DNA of 64,000 bases from assembly GCF_039535475.1 (NCBI RefSeq), contig NZ_BAAAXG010000026.1:3777501-3841500 (forward strand), in the 5' to 3' direction. The position numbers and the translations under genes were made by a program. The notes under the pieces are model-generated. The model saw only the letters and a program-made list of their open reading frames with translations. It was not told where the DNA came from and searched no databases. This document shows positions 34,425-42,091 of the stretch, piece after piece. How positions within the stretch are numbered: the stretch's first letter is position 1; the number at the start of each line of letters is the position of its first letter. The stretch comes from Streptomyces showdoensis (GTDB taxonomy: Bacteria; Actinomycetota; Actinomycetes; Streptomycetales; Streptomycetaceae).

Positions 34425-35093
34425 ATGGACGCCTTACGGCCGGTGGGCCGGACCCTGCTGCGCGACCGCGCGTACGAGGCACTGCGCGAGGCCATCGTGC
34501 GCGGTGAACTCGCGCCCGGCTCCGTGGTCAAGGACGCCGAGCTCGCCGCCCGCCTCGGCCTCTCGCGCGCCCCGGTGCGCGAGGCACTGGCCCGGCTCGG
34601 CGACGAGGGCCTGGTCGAGACCAAGCCGCAGAGCTACACCCGGGTCACCCGGCTGGTCAGCCGGGTGGTCCGGGACGCCGCCTCCGTGGTGCGGGTGATG
34701 CACGAACTCGCCGCCCGCACCGCCGTACCGCTGCTCGGACCCGAGGGCATCCGGGCGATGCGCGAGGCCAACGAGCGGTTCGCCGCGGCCGTGCGCTCCG
34801 CGGACGTCGAGGCCGCCCTGCGCGCCGACGACGAACTCCACGACGTGCTCGTCGGCGCGAGCGGCAACCACGCGGTGGCCGCCACCATCGACCGCTACAC
34901 GCCCCTGATCCGCCGGGTCGAGCGCCGCCTCTTCGGGGATGCCGGCAGCTGCGGTTCCACGGAGCTCCACGCGCGCCTGATCGACGCGTGCGAGGCGGGC
35001 GACACGGAGGAGGCGGTGCGGGTGACGACGGAGATATGGCGGGCCCTCGAAGAGCTCGCCGACGAGGCGACGGACCCGCCGGACCGGCTCTAG
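34425..35093 (+). CDS. GntR-family (FadR subfamily) transcriptional regulator
   Basis: A 222-residue regulator. The winged helix covers residues 8-70 ([50 protein letters not shown]). An all-helical FCD effector domain follows ([86 protein letters not shown]), with the Asp/His metal-site positions visible. It precedes acdS by 125 nt on the same strand and probably regulates it. Leaderless-type start under its own palindrome. Confidence 0.9.
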   Translation: MDALRPVGRTLLRDRAYEALREAIVRGELAPGSVVKDAELAARLGLSRAPVREALARLGDEGLVETKPQSYTRVTRLVSRVVRDAASVVRVMHELAARTAVPLLGPEGIRAMREANERFAAAVRSADVEAALRADDELHDVLVGASGNHAVAATIDRYTPLIRRVERRLFGDAGSCGSTELHARLIDACEAGDTEEAVRVTTEIWRALEELADEATDPPDRL

Positions 35094-35218
35094 GCCGTGT
35101 CCTTCGGATCATGCCGGATCGGCCCGCGGCGTCCGCGGGCCCCGATCCCCGCCCCGGCCCCGCCGCCGGTCCGCCCGGGCGTCCAGGACCCGACCGCGAC
35201 CACCCCAGGGAGCCCCGC

Positions 35219-36238
35219 ATGCCGACGATCGACGACTTCGAGCGCTACCCGCTGCTCTTCGGGCCCTCGCCCGTGCACCCCCTCCAGCGGCTGACCGGCC
35301 ACCTCGGCGGCGCCACCCTGTGGGCCAAGCGCGAGGACTGCAACTCCGGCATCGCGTACGGCGGGAACAAGACCCGCAAGCTGGAGTACCTGGTCGCCGA
35401 CGCCCTCGCCCAGGGGTGCGACACCCTGGTCTCCATCGGCGGCGTGCAGTCCAACCACACCCGCCAGGTCGCGGCCGTCGCCGCGCACGCCGGGCTGCGC
35501 TGCGTGCTGGTGCAGGAGAGCTGGGTCGAGTGGCCCGACTCCGTCTACGACAAGGTCGGCAACATCCTGGTCAGCCGGCTCGCGGGCGCCGACGTGCGGC
35601 TGGTGCGGGCCGAGTTCGGCATCGGGTTCAAGGAGAGCTGGGAGCGGGCGCTGCGCGAGGTCGAGGAGGCCGGCGGCAAGCCGTACGCGATCCCGGCGGG
35701 CGCCTCGGACCACCCGCTGGGCGGCCTCGGCTTCGCCCGCTGGGCGTACGAGGTGGCCGAGCAGGAGCGCGAGCTCGGCGTCTTCTTCGACACCGTGGTG
35801 GTCTGCTCGGTGACCGGCTCCACCCAGGCCGGGATGGTCGCGGGCTTCGCCGCGCTCGCCGAGGAGGGCGGGCGGGCCCGCCGGGTGCTGGGCGTCGACG
35901 CCTCCGCGAAGCCGGTGTCCACCCATGAGCAGATCACCCGGATCGCCCGGGACACGGCCGCCCTGATCGGCGTCGAGCGGACGCTGACCGCCGCCGACGT
36001 CGAGCTGGACGACCGCTACCACGCGGGGGTGTACGGCGTCCCCGACGAGGCGACGCTGGACGCGATGCGGCTGGCCGCCCGGACCGAGGGCATGGTCACC
36101 GACCCCGTCTACGAGGGGAAGTCGATGGCCGGTCTGGTCGACCTGGTGGACCGGGGCGAGATCGGCGCGGACTCCACCGTGCTCTACGTCCACCTGGGCG
36201 GCCAGCCGGCCCTCAACGCGTACAGCGCGCTGTTCTAG
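35219..36238 (+). CDS. acdS: 1-aminocyclopropane-1-carboxylate deaminase
   Basis: PLP enzyme breaking the ethylene precursor ACC into ammonia and 2-oxobutanoate. The 339-residue protein has the PLP lysine in [12 protein letters not shown] near residues 50-61, [18 protein letters not shown] near 73-90, [22 protein letters not shown] and [19 protein letters not shown]. The combination [16 protein letters not shown] plus the conserved Tyr/Glu region is typical of true ACC deaminase rather than D-cysteine desulfhydrase. AGGGAG ribosome site 7 nt before ATG. Suggests plant association; preceded by a GntR regulator. Confidence 0.88.
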   Translation: MPTIDDFERYPLLFGPSPVHPLQRLTGHLGGATLWAKREDCNSGIAYGGNKTRKLEYLVADALAQGCDTLVSIGGVQSNHTRQVAAVAAHAGLRCVLVQESWVEWPDSVYDKVGNILVSRLAGADVRLVRAEFGIGFKESWERALREVEEAGGKPYAIPAGASDHPLGGLGFARWAYEVAEQERELGVFFDTVVVCSVTGSTQAGMVAGFAALAEEGGRARRVLGVDASAKPVSTHEQITRIARDTAALIGVERTLTAADVELDDRYHAGVYGVPDEATLDAMRLAARTEGMVTDPVYEGKSMAGLVDLVDRGEIGADSTVLYVHLGGQPALNAYSALF

Positions 36239-36304
36239 CCCGGCCCGCGGGCCGGGCGCGCCCTCCGGCCGGACGGCTTCCGGCCGGGCGCCCTCCGGCC
36301 GGAC
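36239..36304. terminator. Nested GC palindromes between acdS and the TerD gene
   Basis: An 18-bp perfect palindrome CCCGGCCCGCGGGCCGGG starts right after the acdS stop. It is followed by two direct copies of GCGCCCTCCGGCCGGAC flanking TTCCGGCCGG, allowing alternative hairpins. Likely a bidirectional terminator for convergent genes. Confidence 0.6.
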
Positions 36305-36310
36305 CGGGGC

Positions 36311-37522
36311 TCAGAGGGCCTGGGCGGCGGGCTTCACCATGCCCCGGACGGTCCGCGACTTCACGAACTCGCCCATCGCCGTCATCTCCCACTCGCCGCT
36401 GAACTGCTTGATGAGCTTGGCCATCATCACGCCGGTCTGCGGCTCGGCCGTGGTGAGGTCGAAGCGGACCAGCTCCTCGCCGGTGGCGGCGTCGATCAGC
36501 CGGCAGTAGGCCTTGGCGACCTCGGTGAACTTCTGGCCGGAGAAGGAGTTGACGGTGAAGACCAGGCCGGTGGCGTCGGCGGGCAGCCGGCCCAGGTCGA
36601 CCACGATGACCTCGTCGTCGCCCGCGCCCTCGCCGGTCAGGTTGTCGCCGGAGTGCTTGATCGAGCCGTTGAGGATGGACAGCTTGCCGAAGTAGCAGCT
36701 GTCCAGGTGGTTGCGCTGGGGGCCGTAGGCGATGACCGAGGCGTCGAGGTCGATGTCCTTGCCGCGGTAGGCGGGCTCCCAGCCGAGGCCCATCTTGACC
36801 TGGGAGAGCAGCGGGCGGCCGCCCTTGACCAGGGAGACGGTCTGGTTCTTCTGCAGGCTGACCCGGCCCTTGTCCAGGTTGATCTTCCCGGTGCCGACGG
36901 GAGCCGGGGCGGGGGCCGCGGGCGGCGCCGCCGGGGCCGGCGGGACCACGGCCGGCGCGGGGGCGACCGGGGCGGGGGCGACCGGCGCGGCGGGGGCCTG
37001 GGCCGCGGCGGGCGTCGGCTCCTCGTCGACGCTGACGCCGAAGTCGGTGGCGATCCCGGCCAGCCCGTTCGCGTAGCCCTGGCCGACCGCGCGGGCCTTC
37101 CAGGCGCCGCCGCGCAGATAGATCTCCATGACCACGAGGGCGGTCTCGGTCCCGAGCCGCGGCGGGGTGAACGTGGCGAGCACGCTGCCGTCGTCCGCGT
37201 TGCGCAGCGTGGCCGTGGGCTCGATGCCCTGGAAGGTCTGGCCGGCGGCGTCGGGGCTGGCGGTCACGACGATCTTCTCGACCCCGGCCGGGACGGCTCC
37301 GGTGTCCACCACGATCGCGTCCGGGGCGCTGCCGCCGCCGGAGCGGTAGCTGACACCGGGCCCGGCGGGCTGGTTGTAGAAGATGAAGTCGTCGTCCGAG
37401 CGCACCTTGCCGTCGGCGCCGAGCAGCAGGCCCGACACGTCGAGCCGCACGGGCGCGGCGACGTCCACCGCCACGCGCGCGGCGGTGAGAGGGATGTTCG
37501 AGCCGGGGGTCATTGCGGTCAT
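36311..37522 (-). CDS. Double-domain TerD-family stress protein
   Basis: A 403-residue protein with two TerD-like domains. The first covers about residues 1-175 (MTPGSNIPL, SDDDFIFYNQPAGPG, FQGIEPTATLRNADDGSVLATF, MEIYLRGGAWKARAVGQGYANGLAGIATDFGV). The linker (175-220) is Ala/Pro-rich. The second (about 220-400) has INLDKGRVSLQKNQTVSL, VKMGLGWEP, YFGKLSILNGSIKHSGDNLTGEGAGDDEVIVVDL and FSGEWEMTAMGEFVKSRTV, with acidic Ca-binding motifs. TerD proteins are linked to tellurite, phage and envelope stress. ATG at 37522 or 37513; no ribosome site for either. No other ter genes nearby. Confidence 0.9.
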   Translation of the reverse strand: MTAMTPGSNIPLTAARVAVDVAAPVRLDVSGLLLGADGKVRSDDDFIFYNQPAGPGVSYRSGGGSAPDAIVVDTGAVPAGVEKIVVTASPDAAGQTFQGIEPTATLRNADDGSVLATFTPPRLGTETALVVMEIYLRGGAWKARAVGQGYANGLAGIATDFGVSVDEEPTPAAAQAPAAPVAPAPVAPAPAVVPPAPAAPPAAPAPAPVGTGKINLDKGRVSLQKNQTVSLVKGGRPLLSQVKMGLGWEPAYRGKDIDLDASVIAYGPQRNHLDSCYFGKLSILNGSIKHSGDNLTGEGAGDDEVIVVDLGRLPADATGLVFTVNSFSGQKFTEVAKAYCRLIDAATGEELVRFDLTTAEPQTGVMMAKLIKQFSGEWEMTAMGEFVKSRTVRGMVKPAAQAL

Positions 37523-37558
37523 GCCGGGGGTAACGAACGAGACGCTTTTGCCGTTCCC

Positions 37559-37798
37559 TTACCTTCGTCCCGTTCGGCCACTCCGGTTACGCGGGTGCTC
37601 GCGCGCGGTGCGCTCGTTGCCGAAGCGGTACGAGCCGGTCCAGCGGGCCATCACCAGCTGCGGGTCGCCGGCCTCGACCTCCGCCAGGAAGCGGTCCGCG
37701 CGGCCGCCGCGCAGCGTGGCGGCGGCCCGGCCGCGATGGGTGATGACGACCGTGCCGTCCGCACGGCGTGCGAAGACGAATCCCTGAGGTGAAGGCAT
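37559..37798 (-). CDS. Conserved hypothetical protein (79 aa)
   Basis: A small basic protein, MPSPQGFVFARRADGTVVITHRGRAA..., with ARWTGSYRFGNERTAREHPRNRSGRTGRR at the end. I recognise it only as a conserved Streptomyces protein. I chose ATG at 37798 because AGGA lies 8 nt upstream; in-frame ATGs at 37807 and 37834 are possible, the last with a leaderless-type AT-rich upstream. Divergent from the AraC regulator across a GAATATTC-centred quasi-palindrome. Confidence 0.65.
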   Translation of the reverse strand: MPSPQGFVFARRADGTVVITHRGRAAATLRGGRADRFLAEVEAGDPQLVMARWTGSYRFGNERTAREHPRNRSGRTGRR

Positions 37799-37831
37799 GC
37801 CGGGCATCCTGCCGGTCCCGGCCGCGTCCGT

Positions 37832-37849
37832 CATACGAATATTCTTACG
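37832..37849. promoter_or_regulatory. AT-rich quasi-palindrome and -10 TATTCT for the AraC gene
   Basis: Centred on GAATATTC (37837-37844), with outer bases partly symmetric. TATTCT (37840-37845) ends 8 nt before the AraC GTG at 37854. It also abuts the alternative start of the divergent 79-aa gene. Confidence 0.5.
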
Positions 37850-37853
37850 AGCT

Positions 37854-38819
37854 GTGGGTGGGAGCTCTTTCCGGACGCGGGACGTGGACGAGGCGCGCGA
37901 GGAGATCGACGCGCGCTATTACGCCAACTTCATGGACGTCATCGACGCGGGGGAGCGCCCCTTCGCCGCGCGCTTCGACACCGTCGGGCTGGGGTCGCTG
38001 ATGATCGGCGACCTGAGCTGCGGCGCCGACGTCCGGATGCGCTTCGGCGAGCTGGGCGCGTTCCACGTCAACGCCCCGATGAGCGGGACCATGGAGCTGC
38101 GCCAGGGCGGCGGCGGGAGCCGGCTGCTGGCCACCAGCGGGGAGGCGGTGCTGCTCGACCCGGCGGGGGACACCTTCCTCGACCGGTGGAGCGGGGACTG
38201 CCGCGTCCTCTCGGTGAAGATCGACGCGACCGCGCTGCACGAGCGGCTGGAGCAGCTGATCGGGCGCCCGCCGCGCGGCCGGCTCGCCTTCGGCGCCGGG
38301 CTCGACATCACCAGCGGCCCGGGGCTGAGCTGGGTGACCTTCGCCCGGCAGGTGGCGGCCGGGGCGCTCGCCGGGGACGGCCTGGCCACCCACGAGCTGG
38401 TCTCCCGGCCGCTCCAGGAGGCGCTGCTCAACGGGCTGCTGCTGGCCGCCGAGCACCCGTGGCGGGATGAGCTCGCCCACCCGGGCGGGCCCGCCCGGCC
38501 CGGGCCGGTGAAGCGGGTGATGGACGCGGTGCGGGCCCGCCCCGAGCACCCCTTCACCAGCACCGAACTGGCCGCCCTCGCCCGGGTGAGCGTGCGCCGG
38601 CTCCAGGAGTCGTTCCGGGAGTACGTGGGGATGTCCCCGATGGCGTACGTGCGCGAGGTGCGCCTGGAGCGGGTCCACGAGGAGCTGCGAGCGGGCGCGC
38701 CGGACGGGCTGAGCGTGACCGAGGTGGCCTGGCGCTGGGGTTTCGCCCATCCGGGCCGGTTCGCGGCGCGGTACCGCGAGCGCTTCGGCGAGTCCCCCTC
38801 GGCCACCCTGCGCCGCTGA
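37854..38819 (+). CDS. AraC-family transcriptional regulator
   Basis: A 321-residue regulator. The N-terminal part (FRTRDVDEAREEIDARYYANFMDVI) is the AraC-binding-like domain 2 that reads effectors. Two helix-turn-helix units at the C terminus (about residues 220-320: MDAVRARPEHPFTSTELAALARVSVRRLQESFREYVGMSPMAYVREVRLERVH, WRWGFAHPGRFAARYRERFGESPSATLRR) bind DNA. I chose GTG at 37854 because the family begins close to it and TATTCT lies 8 nt upstream. Target and ligand unknown; possibly its own divergent region. Confidence 0.88.
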   Translation: MGGSSFRTRDVDEAREEIDARYYANFMDVIDAGERPFAARFDTVGLGSLMIGDLSCGADVRMRFGELGAFHVNAPMSGTMELRQGGGGSRLLATSGEAVLLDPAGDTFLDRWSGDCRVLSVKIDATALHERLEQLIGRPPRGRLAFGAGLDITSGPGLSWVTFARQVAAGALAGDGLATHELVSRPLQEALLNGLLLAAEHPWRDELAHPGGPARPGPVKRVMDAVRARPEHPFTSTELAALARVSVRRLQESFREYVGMSPMAYVREVRLERVHEELRAGAPDGLSVTEVAWRWGFAHPGRFAARYRERFGESPSATLRR

Positions 38820-39023
38820 CGGCGGGGCGCGCGGCGCGTGGCGTGAACGGATCGCGCTTTCCGGACGGTTGCCGCGTTCCCCGGCTCGCGACGATCTTGG
38901 TCGGGTCATATCGTCGGAATGTCCGCGTGCGCCAGCCGCGCGCGTCGACCCGGGCCTGGCCGGCTCCCCCGCATTGTCCGGCCGGGCCCGTTCCCCTTCC
39001 CCGCCTCGGCCCTCCCGGCCTCC

Positions 39024-39836
39024 TCAGCGCGTCCAGCGCGGCGGGTCCTCGCAGAAGTGCCCGCCCAGGTACACGTCGTCGGCGCTGCCCGGGGCCGGGA
39101 GCCCCCGCTCCGCGATGATCCGTTCCGCGAACACCTCGGAGTCGTCCTTCGGTTCGTAGCCCAGCGCCCGGGCCGAGGAGAGGTCCCACCACTCCCGGGT
39201 GTTGGCGGAGGAGCCGTACACCACCGTGTGCCCGACCTCCGGCGCGGTGAGCGCCGCGTGGAACAGCCGGGCGCAGTCGGCGGGGCTCAGCCAGGTCGAG
39301 AGCATCCGCACGGACTCCGGCTCGGGGAGGCAGGAGCCGATCCGCACCGAGACGGTCTCCACCCCGTGCTTGTCCCAGTAGTACTGCGCCAGGTCCTCCC
39401 CGAAGGCCTTGGACAGGCCGTAGAAGGTGTCGGGCCGGTGCGGGGTGGAGACCGGGACGGGGGGCTCGTCGCGGCGCGGGCGGGGGGTGAAGCCGACCGC
39501 GTGGTTGCTGGAGGCGAAGACGACCCGGGGCACGCCCTCCTCGCGCACCGCCTCGTACAGGTGGTGCAGTCCGGTGATGTTGGCGGCCACGAGCGCGTCG
39601 AAGCCGGCCTCCAGGGAGATCCCGGCGAGGTGGATCACGGCGTCCACCCCGCGCACCGCCTCGCGCAGCGCGGCCCGGTCGGCGAGGTCGGCGAGGATCG
39701 CGTCCGGCGCGCCGGGGACGGGCAGCACGTCGAGCGGGCGCAGCGCGTGGCCGTACGCGGGCAGCAGCTCCCGCATCAGGGTGCCGACGCCGCCGGCGGC
39801 GCCGGTGAGCAGGACGGTGCGGGGAGCGGGGGGCAT
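39024..39836 (-). CDS. udh: NAD-dependent uronate dehydrogenase
   Basis: A 270-residue extended SDR (NAD-dependent epimerase fold). It matches uronate dehydrogenases, which oxidise glucuronate or galacturonate to the aldarolactone: VLLTGAAGGVGTLMRELLPAYGH near residues 8-30, VIHLAGIS, VFASSNHAVGF with the catalytic serine, FYGLSKAFGEDLAQYYWDKHG (YxxxK), then RIGSCLPEPESVRMLSTWLSPADCARLFHAAL and VVYGSSANTREWWDLSSARALGYEPKDDSE. The last two blocks are specific to uronate dehydrogenase. GGAGA ribosome site. Divergent from the dehydratase that acts later in the same pathway. Confidence 0.85.
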   Translation of the reverse strand: MPPAPRTVLLTGAAGGVGTLMRELLPAYGHALRPLDVLPVPGAPDAILADLADRAALREAVRGVDAVIHLAGISLEAGFDALVAANITGLHHLYEAVREEGVPRVVFASSNHAVGFTPRPRRDEPPVPVSTPHRPDTFYGLSKAFGEDLAQYYWDKHGVETVSVRIGSCLPEPESVRMLSTWLSPADCARLFHAALTAPEVGHTVVYGSSANTREWWDLSSARALGYEPKDDSEVFAERIIAERGLPAPGSADDVYLGGHFCEDPPRWTR

Positions 39837-39877
39837 GGGCCGGTCTCCGTTCGTGGTCCGAATTCACAGACATGGAA

Positions 39878-39915
39878 GGTCCGACACGCTAGGCAGTGCC
39901 GTGTCGGACCGTCAA
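39878..39915 (-). promoter_or_regulatory. udh promoter with 11-bp inverted-repeat operator
   Basis: On the minus strand TTGACG (39910-39915) and TAGCGT (39886-39891) are separated by exactly 18 nt. GGTCCGACACG at 39878-39888 and its perfect complement at 39900-39910 (11-nt spacer) overlap the -10 and reach the edge of the -35. Confidence 0.75.
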
Positions 39916-39945
39916 GAAGCCCTGCTGGCAAGGCAGGCAGGGTCC

Positions 39946-39975
39946 TTGACCATCGCTCCGCGGCGCCTCTACCGT
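39946..39975 (+). promoter_or_regulatory. Dehydratase promoter TTGACC-N18-TACCGT
   Basis: TTGACC (39946-39951) and TACCGT (39970-39975) are spaced by 18 nt, near consensus for the Streptomyces principal sigma factor. A CCTGC...GCAGG inverted repeat (39921-39937) precedes the -35. Confidence 0.7.
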
Positions 39976-40040
39976 GAAGTCGTTCAAGCATATGGACGAG
40001 AGTCAGAGTGATGCACGAACCGATCAGTCTGGGAGCGCCC

Positions 40041-40973
40041 GTGACCCCTGCCCCGCTCGCCGAACGGCTCGACGGCCTGCTGTTCTTCCCCGTCACCGCC
40101 TTCGGTCCGGACGGCACCGTCGACCTCGACGCCTTCCGGGCCCATGTACGCGCCGGGATCGACGCGGGCGCGGGCGCGGTCTTCGCCTGCTGCGGGACCG
40201 GCGAGTTCCACGCCCTCACCCCCGAGGAGTTCCGCGACTGCGTCGCCGCCGCCGTCCGGGAGGCCGCCGGCCGCGTCCCGGTCCTCGCCGGCACCGGCTA
40301 CGGCACCGCGCTCGCCGTCCGCTACGCCCGGCTCGCCGAGGAGGCGGGCGCCGACGGCCTGCTCGTCATGCCCCCGTACCTGGTAGTGGCGGACCAGGCC
40401 GGCCTGCTCCGCCACTACACCGAGGTGGCCGGCGCGACCGCCCTCCCCGTGATCGTCTACCAGCGCGACAACGCGGTCCTCACCCCCGAGACCGCCGTGG
40501 CACTGGCCCGCACCGACGGCGTCATCGGCCTCAAGGACGGCCTGGGCGACCTCGACCTGATGCAGCGCATCGTCAGCGCCGTCCGCGCCGAGGGCCTGAC
40601 CCTGCGCTACTTCAACGGCCTGCCCACCGCCGAACTCACCGGCCTCGCCTACCGGGGGATCGGCGTCACCCTCTACTCCTCCGCCGTCTTCTGCTTCGCC
40701 CCCGACCTCGCCCTCGCCTTCCACCGCGCCCTCGCCACCGGCGACGACCCCACCGCCCACCGCCTCATCGACGCCTTCTACCGCCCCCTCGTCGAACTGC
40801 GCGCGAAGGGCCGCGGCTACGCCGTCTCGCTCGTCAAGGCGGGCGTGCGGATGGCCGGCCTGGACGTCGGCGAGGTCCGCCCCCCGCTCAGCGAACCCCG
40901 CCCGGAGCACCTCGACGAGCTGGCCGCGCTCGTCGCCCGCGGCAGGGCCGCCCTCGCCCGGGGGGCCCGATGA
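40041..40973 (+). CDS. kdgD: 5-dehydro-4-deoxyglucarate dehydratase
   Basis: DHDPS/NAL-family lyase converting 5-dehydro-4-deoxyglucarate to 2,5-dioxopentanoate (ketoglutarate semialdehyde), water and CO2. The 310-residue protein has LDGLLFFPVTAFGPDGTVDLDAFRAHV, the GTGEF pyruvate-binding loop (CCGTGEFHALTPEEF), the tyrosine in VIVYQRDNAVL and the Schiff-base lysine in IGLKDGLGDLDL (about Lys165). GTG at 40041 has GGGAG 5 nt upstream; an in-frame ATG at 40011 is possible. Divergent from udh and coupled to the next gene (ATGA). Confidence 0.88.
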   Translation: MTPAPLAERLDGLLFFPVTAFGPDGTVDLDAFRAHVRAGIDAGAGAVFACCGTGEFHALTPEEFRDCVAAAVREAAGRVPVLAGTGYGTALAVRYARLAEEAGADGLLVMPPYLVVADQAGLLRHYTEVAGATALPVIVYQRDNAVLTPETAVALARTDGVIGLKDGLGDLDLMQRIVSAVRAEGLTLRYFNGLPTAELTGLAYRGIGVTLYSSAVFCFAPDLALAFHRALATGDDPTAHRLIDAFYRPLVELRAKGRGYAVSLVKAGVRMAGLDVGEVRPPLSEPRPEHLDELAALVARGRAALARGAR

Positions 40974-42091
40974 GGGCCGGCGCCTTCCTCTACCCCTGGG
41001 ACGTCAACGGCGACCCGGCCGCCCCCGCCCGCCTGGCCGGACTCGGCCTCGACCGGATCACCCTCGCCTCGGCCTACCACTCCACCCGGGCGCTGACCCC
41101 CCGCCACCCCCGCCACCGGGTGGTCACCGCCGCCCACGCCGCCGTCCTCTACCCACCGGACCCGGCCCGCTGGCGCGACCACCCGATCCGGCCGCACGCC
41201 TCCGGCGACTGGGCCCCCGGCGACGCGCACGGGGACGCCTCGCGGGCCCTGGCGGCGGCCGGCCTGGAGGTCCACACCTGGGTGGTCCTGGCCCACAACT
41301 CCCGCCTGGGCGCCGACCGTCCCGCGAGCTCCGTCGTCAACGCGTACGGCGACCGCTACCCCTGGGCCCCCTGCATCGGCCAGGACGTCGTGCGCGCCCA
41401 CCTGGTGGAGCTGGCGGCCGAGGCGGCGGTACGGCCCGGGGCCGCGGGCACCGAGCTGGAGTCCTGCGGCTGGTACGGCCTCGCGCACCTCCACGCGCAC
41501 GACAAGACGGCCGGCGTCCCGCTCGACGACACCGCCCAGTACCTGATGTCGCTCTGCTTCTGCCCCTCCTGCCGGGAGGGGTACGCGCGGCACGGCGCCG
41601 ACCCCGACGCCCTCGCCGCCGAGGTGCGGGCCGCCCTCGCCCCGGTCTGGCGCGGGGCGCCCCCGGGCCCCGCCCCGGCCGCCGCCCTCGCCTGGCGCGT
41701 GGAGGCCGCCCGCACCCTCCAGGAGGCCGCCGTCGGCGCCGTACGGGCCGCGGCGCCCCCGGGCTTCCGGGTGCTGCTGCACGCGGACCCGGCCCCGCAC
41801 CGCTGCGGCGCCAACGCGGGCACGGACCCGCGGCACGTCCTCGCCGTCGCGGACGGCGTGGTCACCCCGGCGGCGACCGTCGCGCCCTTCGCGGCCCACG
41901 CCCGCGGGGACGAGGTCCTGGCGGCCAACCTCCCCGTCGTCGCCGGACTGGGCGGCTCCCCGGCCACCCTCGCCGCCGACGCGCGGCAGGCCGCGGACGA
42001 GGGAGCCACCGAACTCCGGCTCTACCACGCGGGCCTGGCCTCGGACGCGGACCTGGCGGCGGTGGCCGAGGCCCTGGCGGAGCTCAGCTGA
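40970..42091 (+). CDS. Uncharacterised protein, putative glycosidase-like barrel, coupled to kdgD
   Basis: A 373-residue protein of unknown function. It begins MRAGAFLYPWDVNGDPAAPARLAGLGLDRITLASAYHSTRAL. Other notable blocks are HTWVVLAHNSRLG near residue 103, ELESCGWYGLAHLHAHDKT near 162, a cysteine cluster MSLCFCPSCREGYARHG near 190 and LRLYHAGLASDADL at the end. The strand-like pattern and CxCPxC-REGY motif recall TIM-barrel glycosyl-hydrolase-like proteins, but I cannot assign a family. No signal peptide, so it is cytoplasmic. ATG overlaps the kdgD stop, which ties it to uronate or aldarate breakdown. Confidence 0.75.
   Translation: MRAGAFLYPWDVNGDPAAPARLAGLGLDRITLASAYHSTRALTPRHPRHRVVTAAHAAVLYPPDPARWRDHPIRPHASGDWAPGDAHGDASRALAAAGLEVHTWVVLAHNSRLGADRPASSVVNAYGDRYPWAPCIGQDVVRAHLVELAAEAAVRPGAAGTELESCGWYGLAHLHAHDKTAGVPLDDTAQYLMSLCFCPSCREGYARHGADPDALAAEVRAALAPVWRGAPPGPAPAAALAWRVEAARTLQEAAVGAVRAAAPPGFRVLLHADPAPHRCGANAGTDPRHVLAVADGVVTPAATVAPFAAHARGDEVLAANLPVVAGLGGSPATLAADARQAADEGATELRLYHAGLASDADLAAVAEALAELS

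Noticed and set aside
38820..39023. Possible small gene in the 204-nt gap between the AraC and uronate dehydrogenase genes
   Set aside because: Open frames there lack ribosome sites and have shadow-like composition; I see no structured element beyond GC-rich sequence.
41541..41590. Zinc-finger or radical-SAM interpretation of the CFCPSC cluster in the unknown protein
   Set aside because: The spacing is neither CxxxCxxC nor a standard zinc-ribbon pair, and no second cysteine pair is present.
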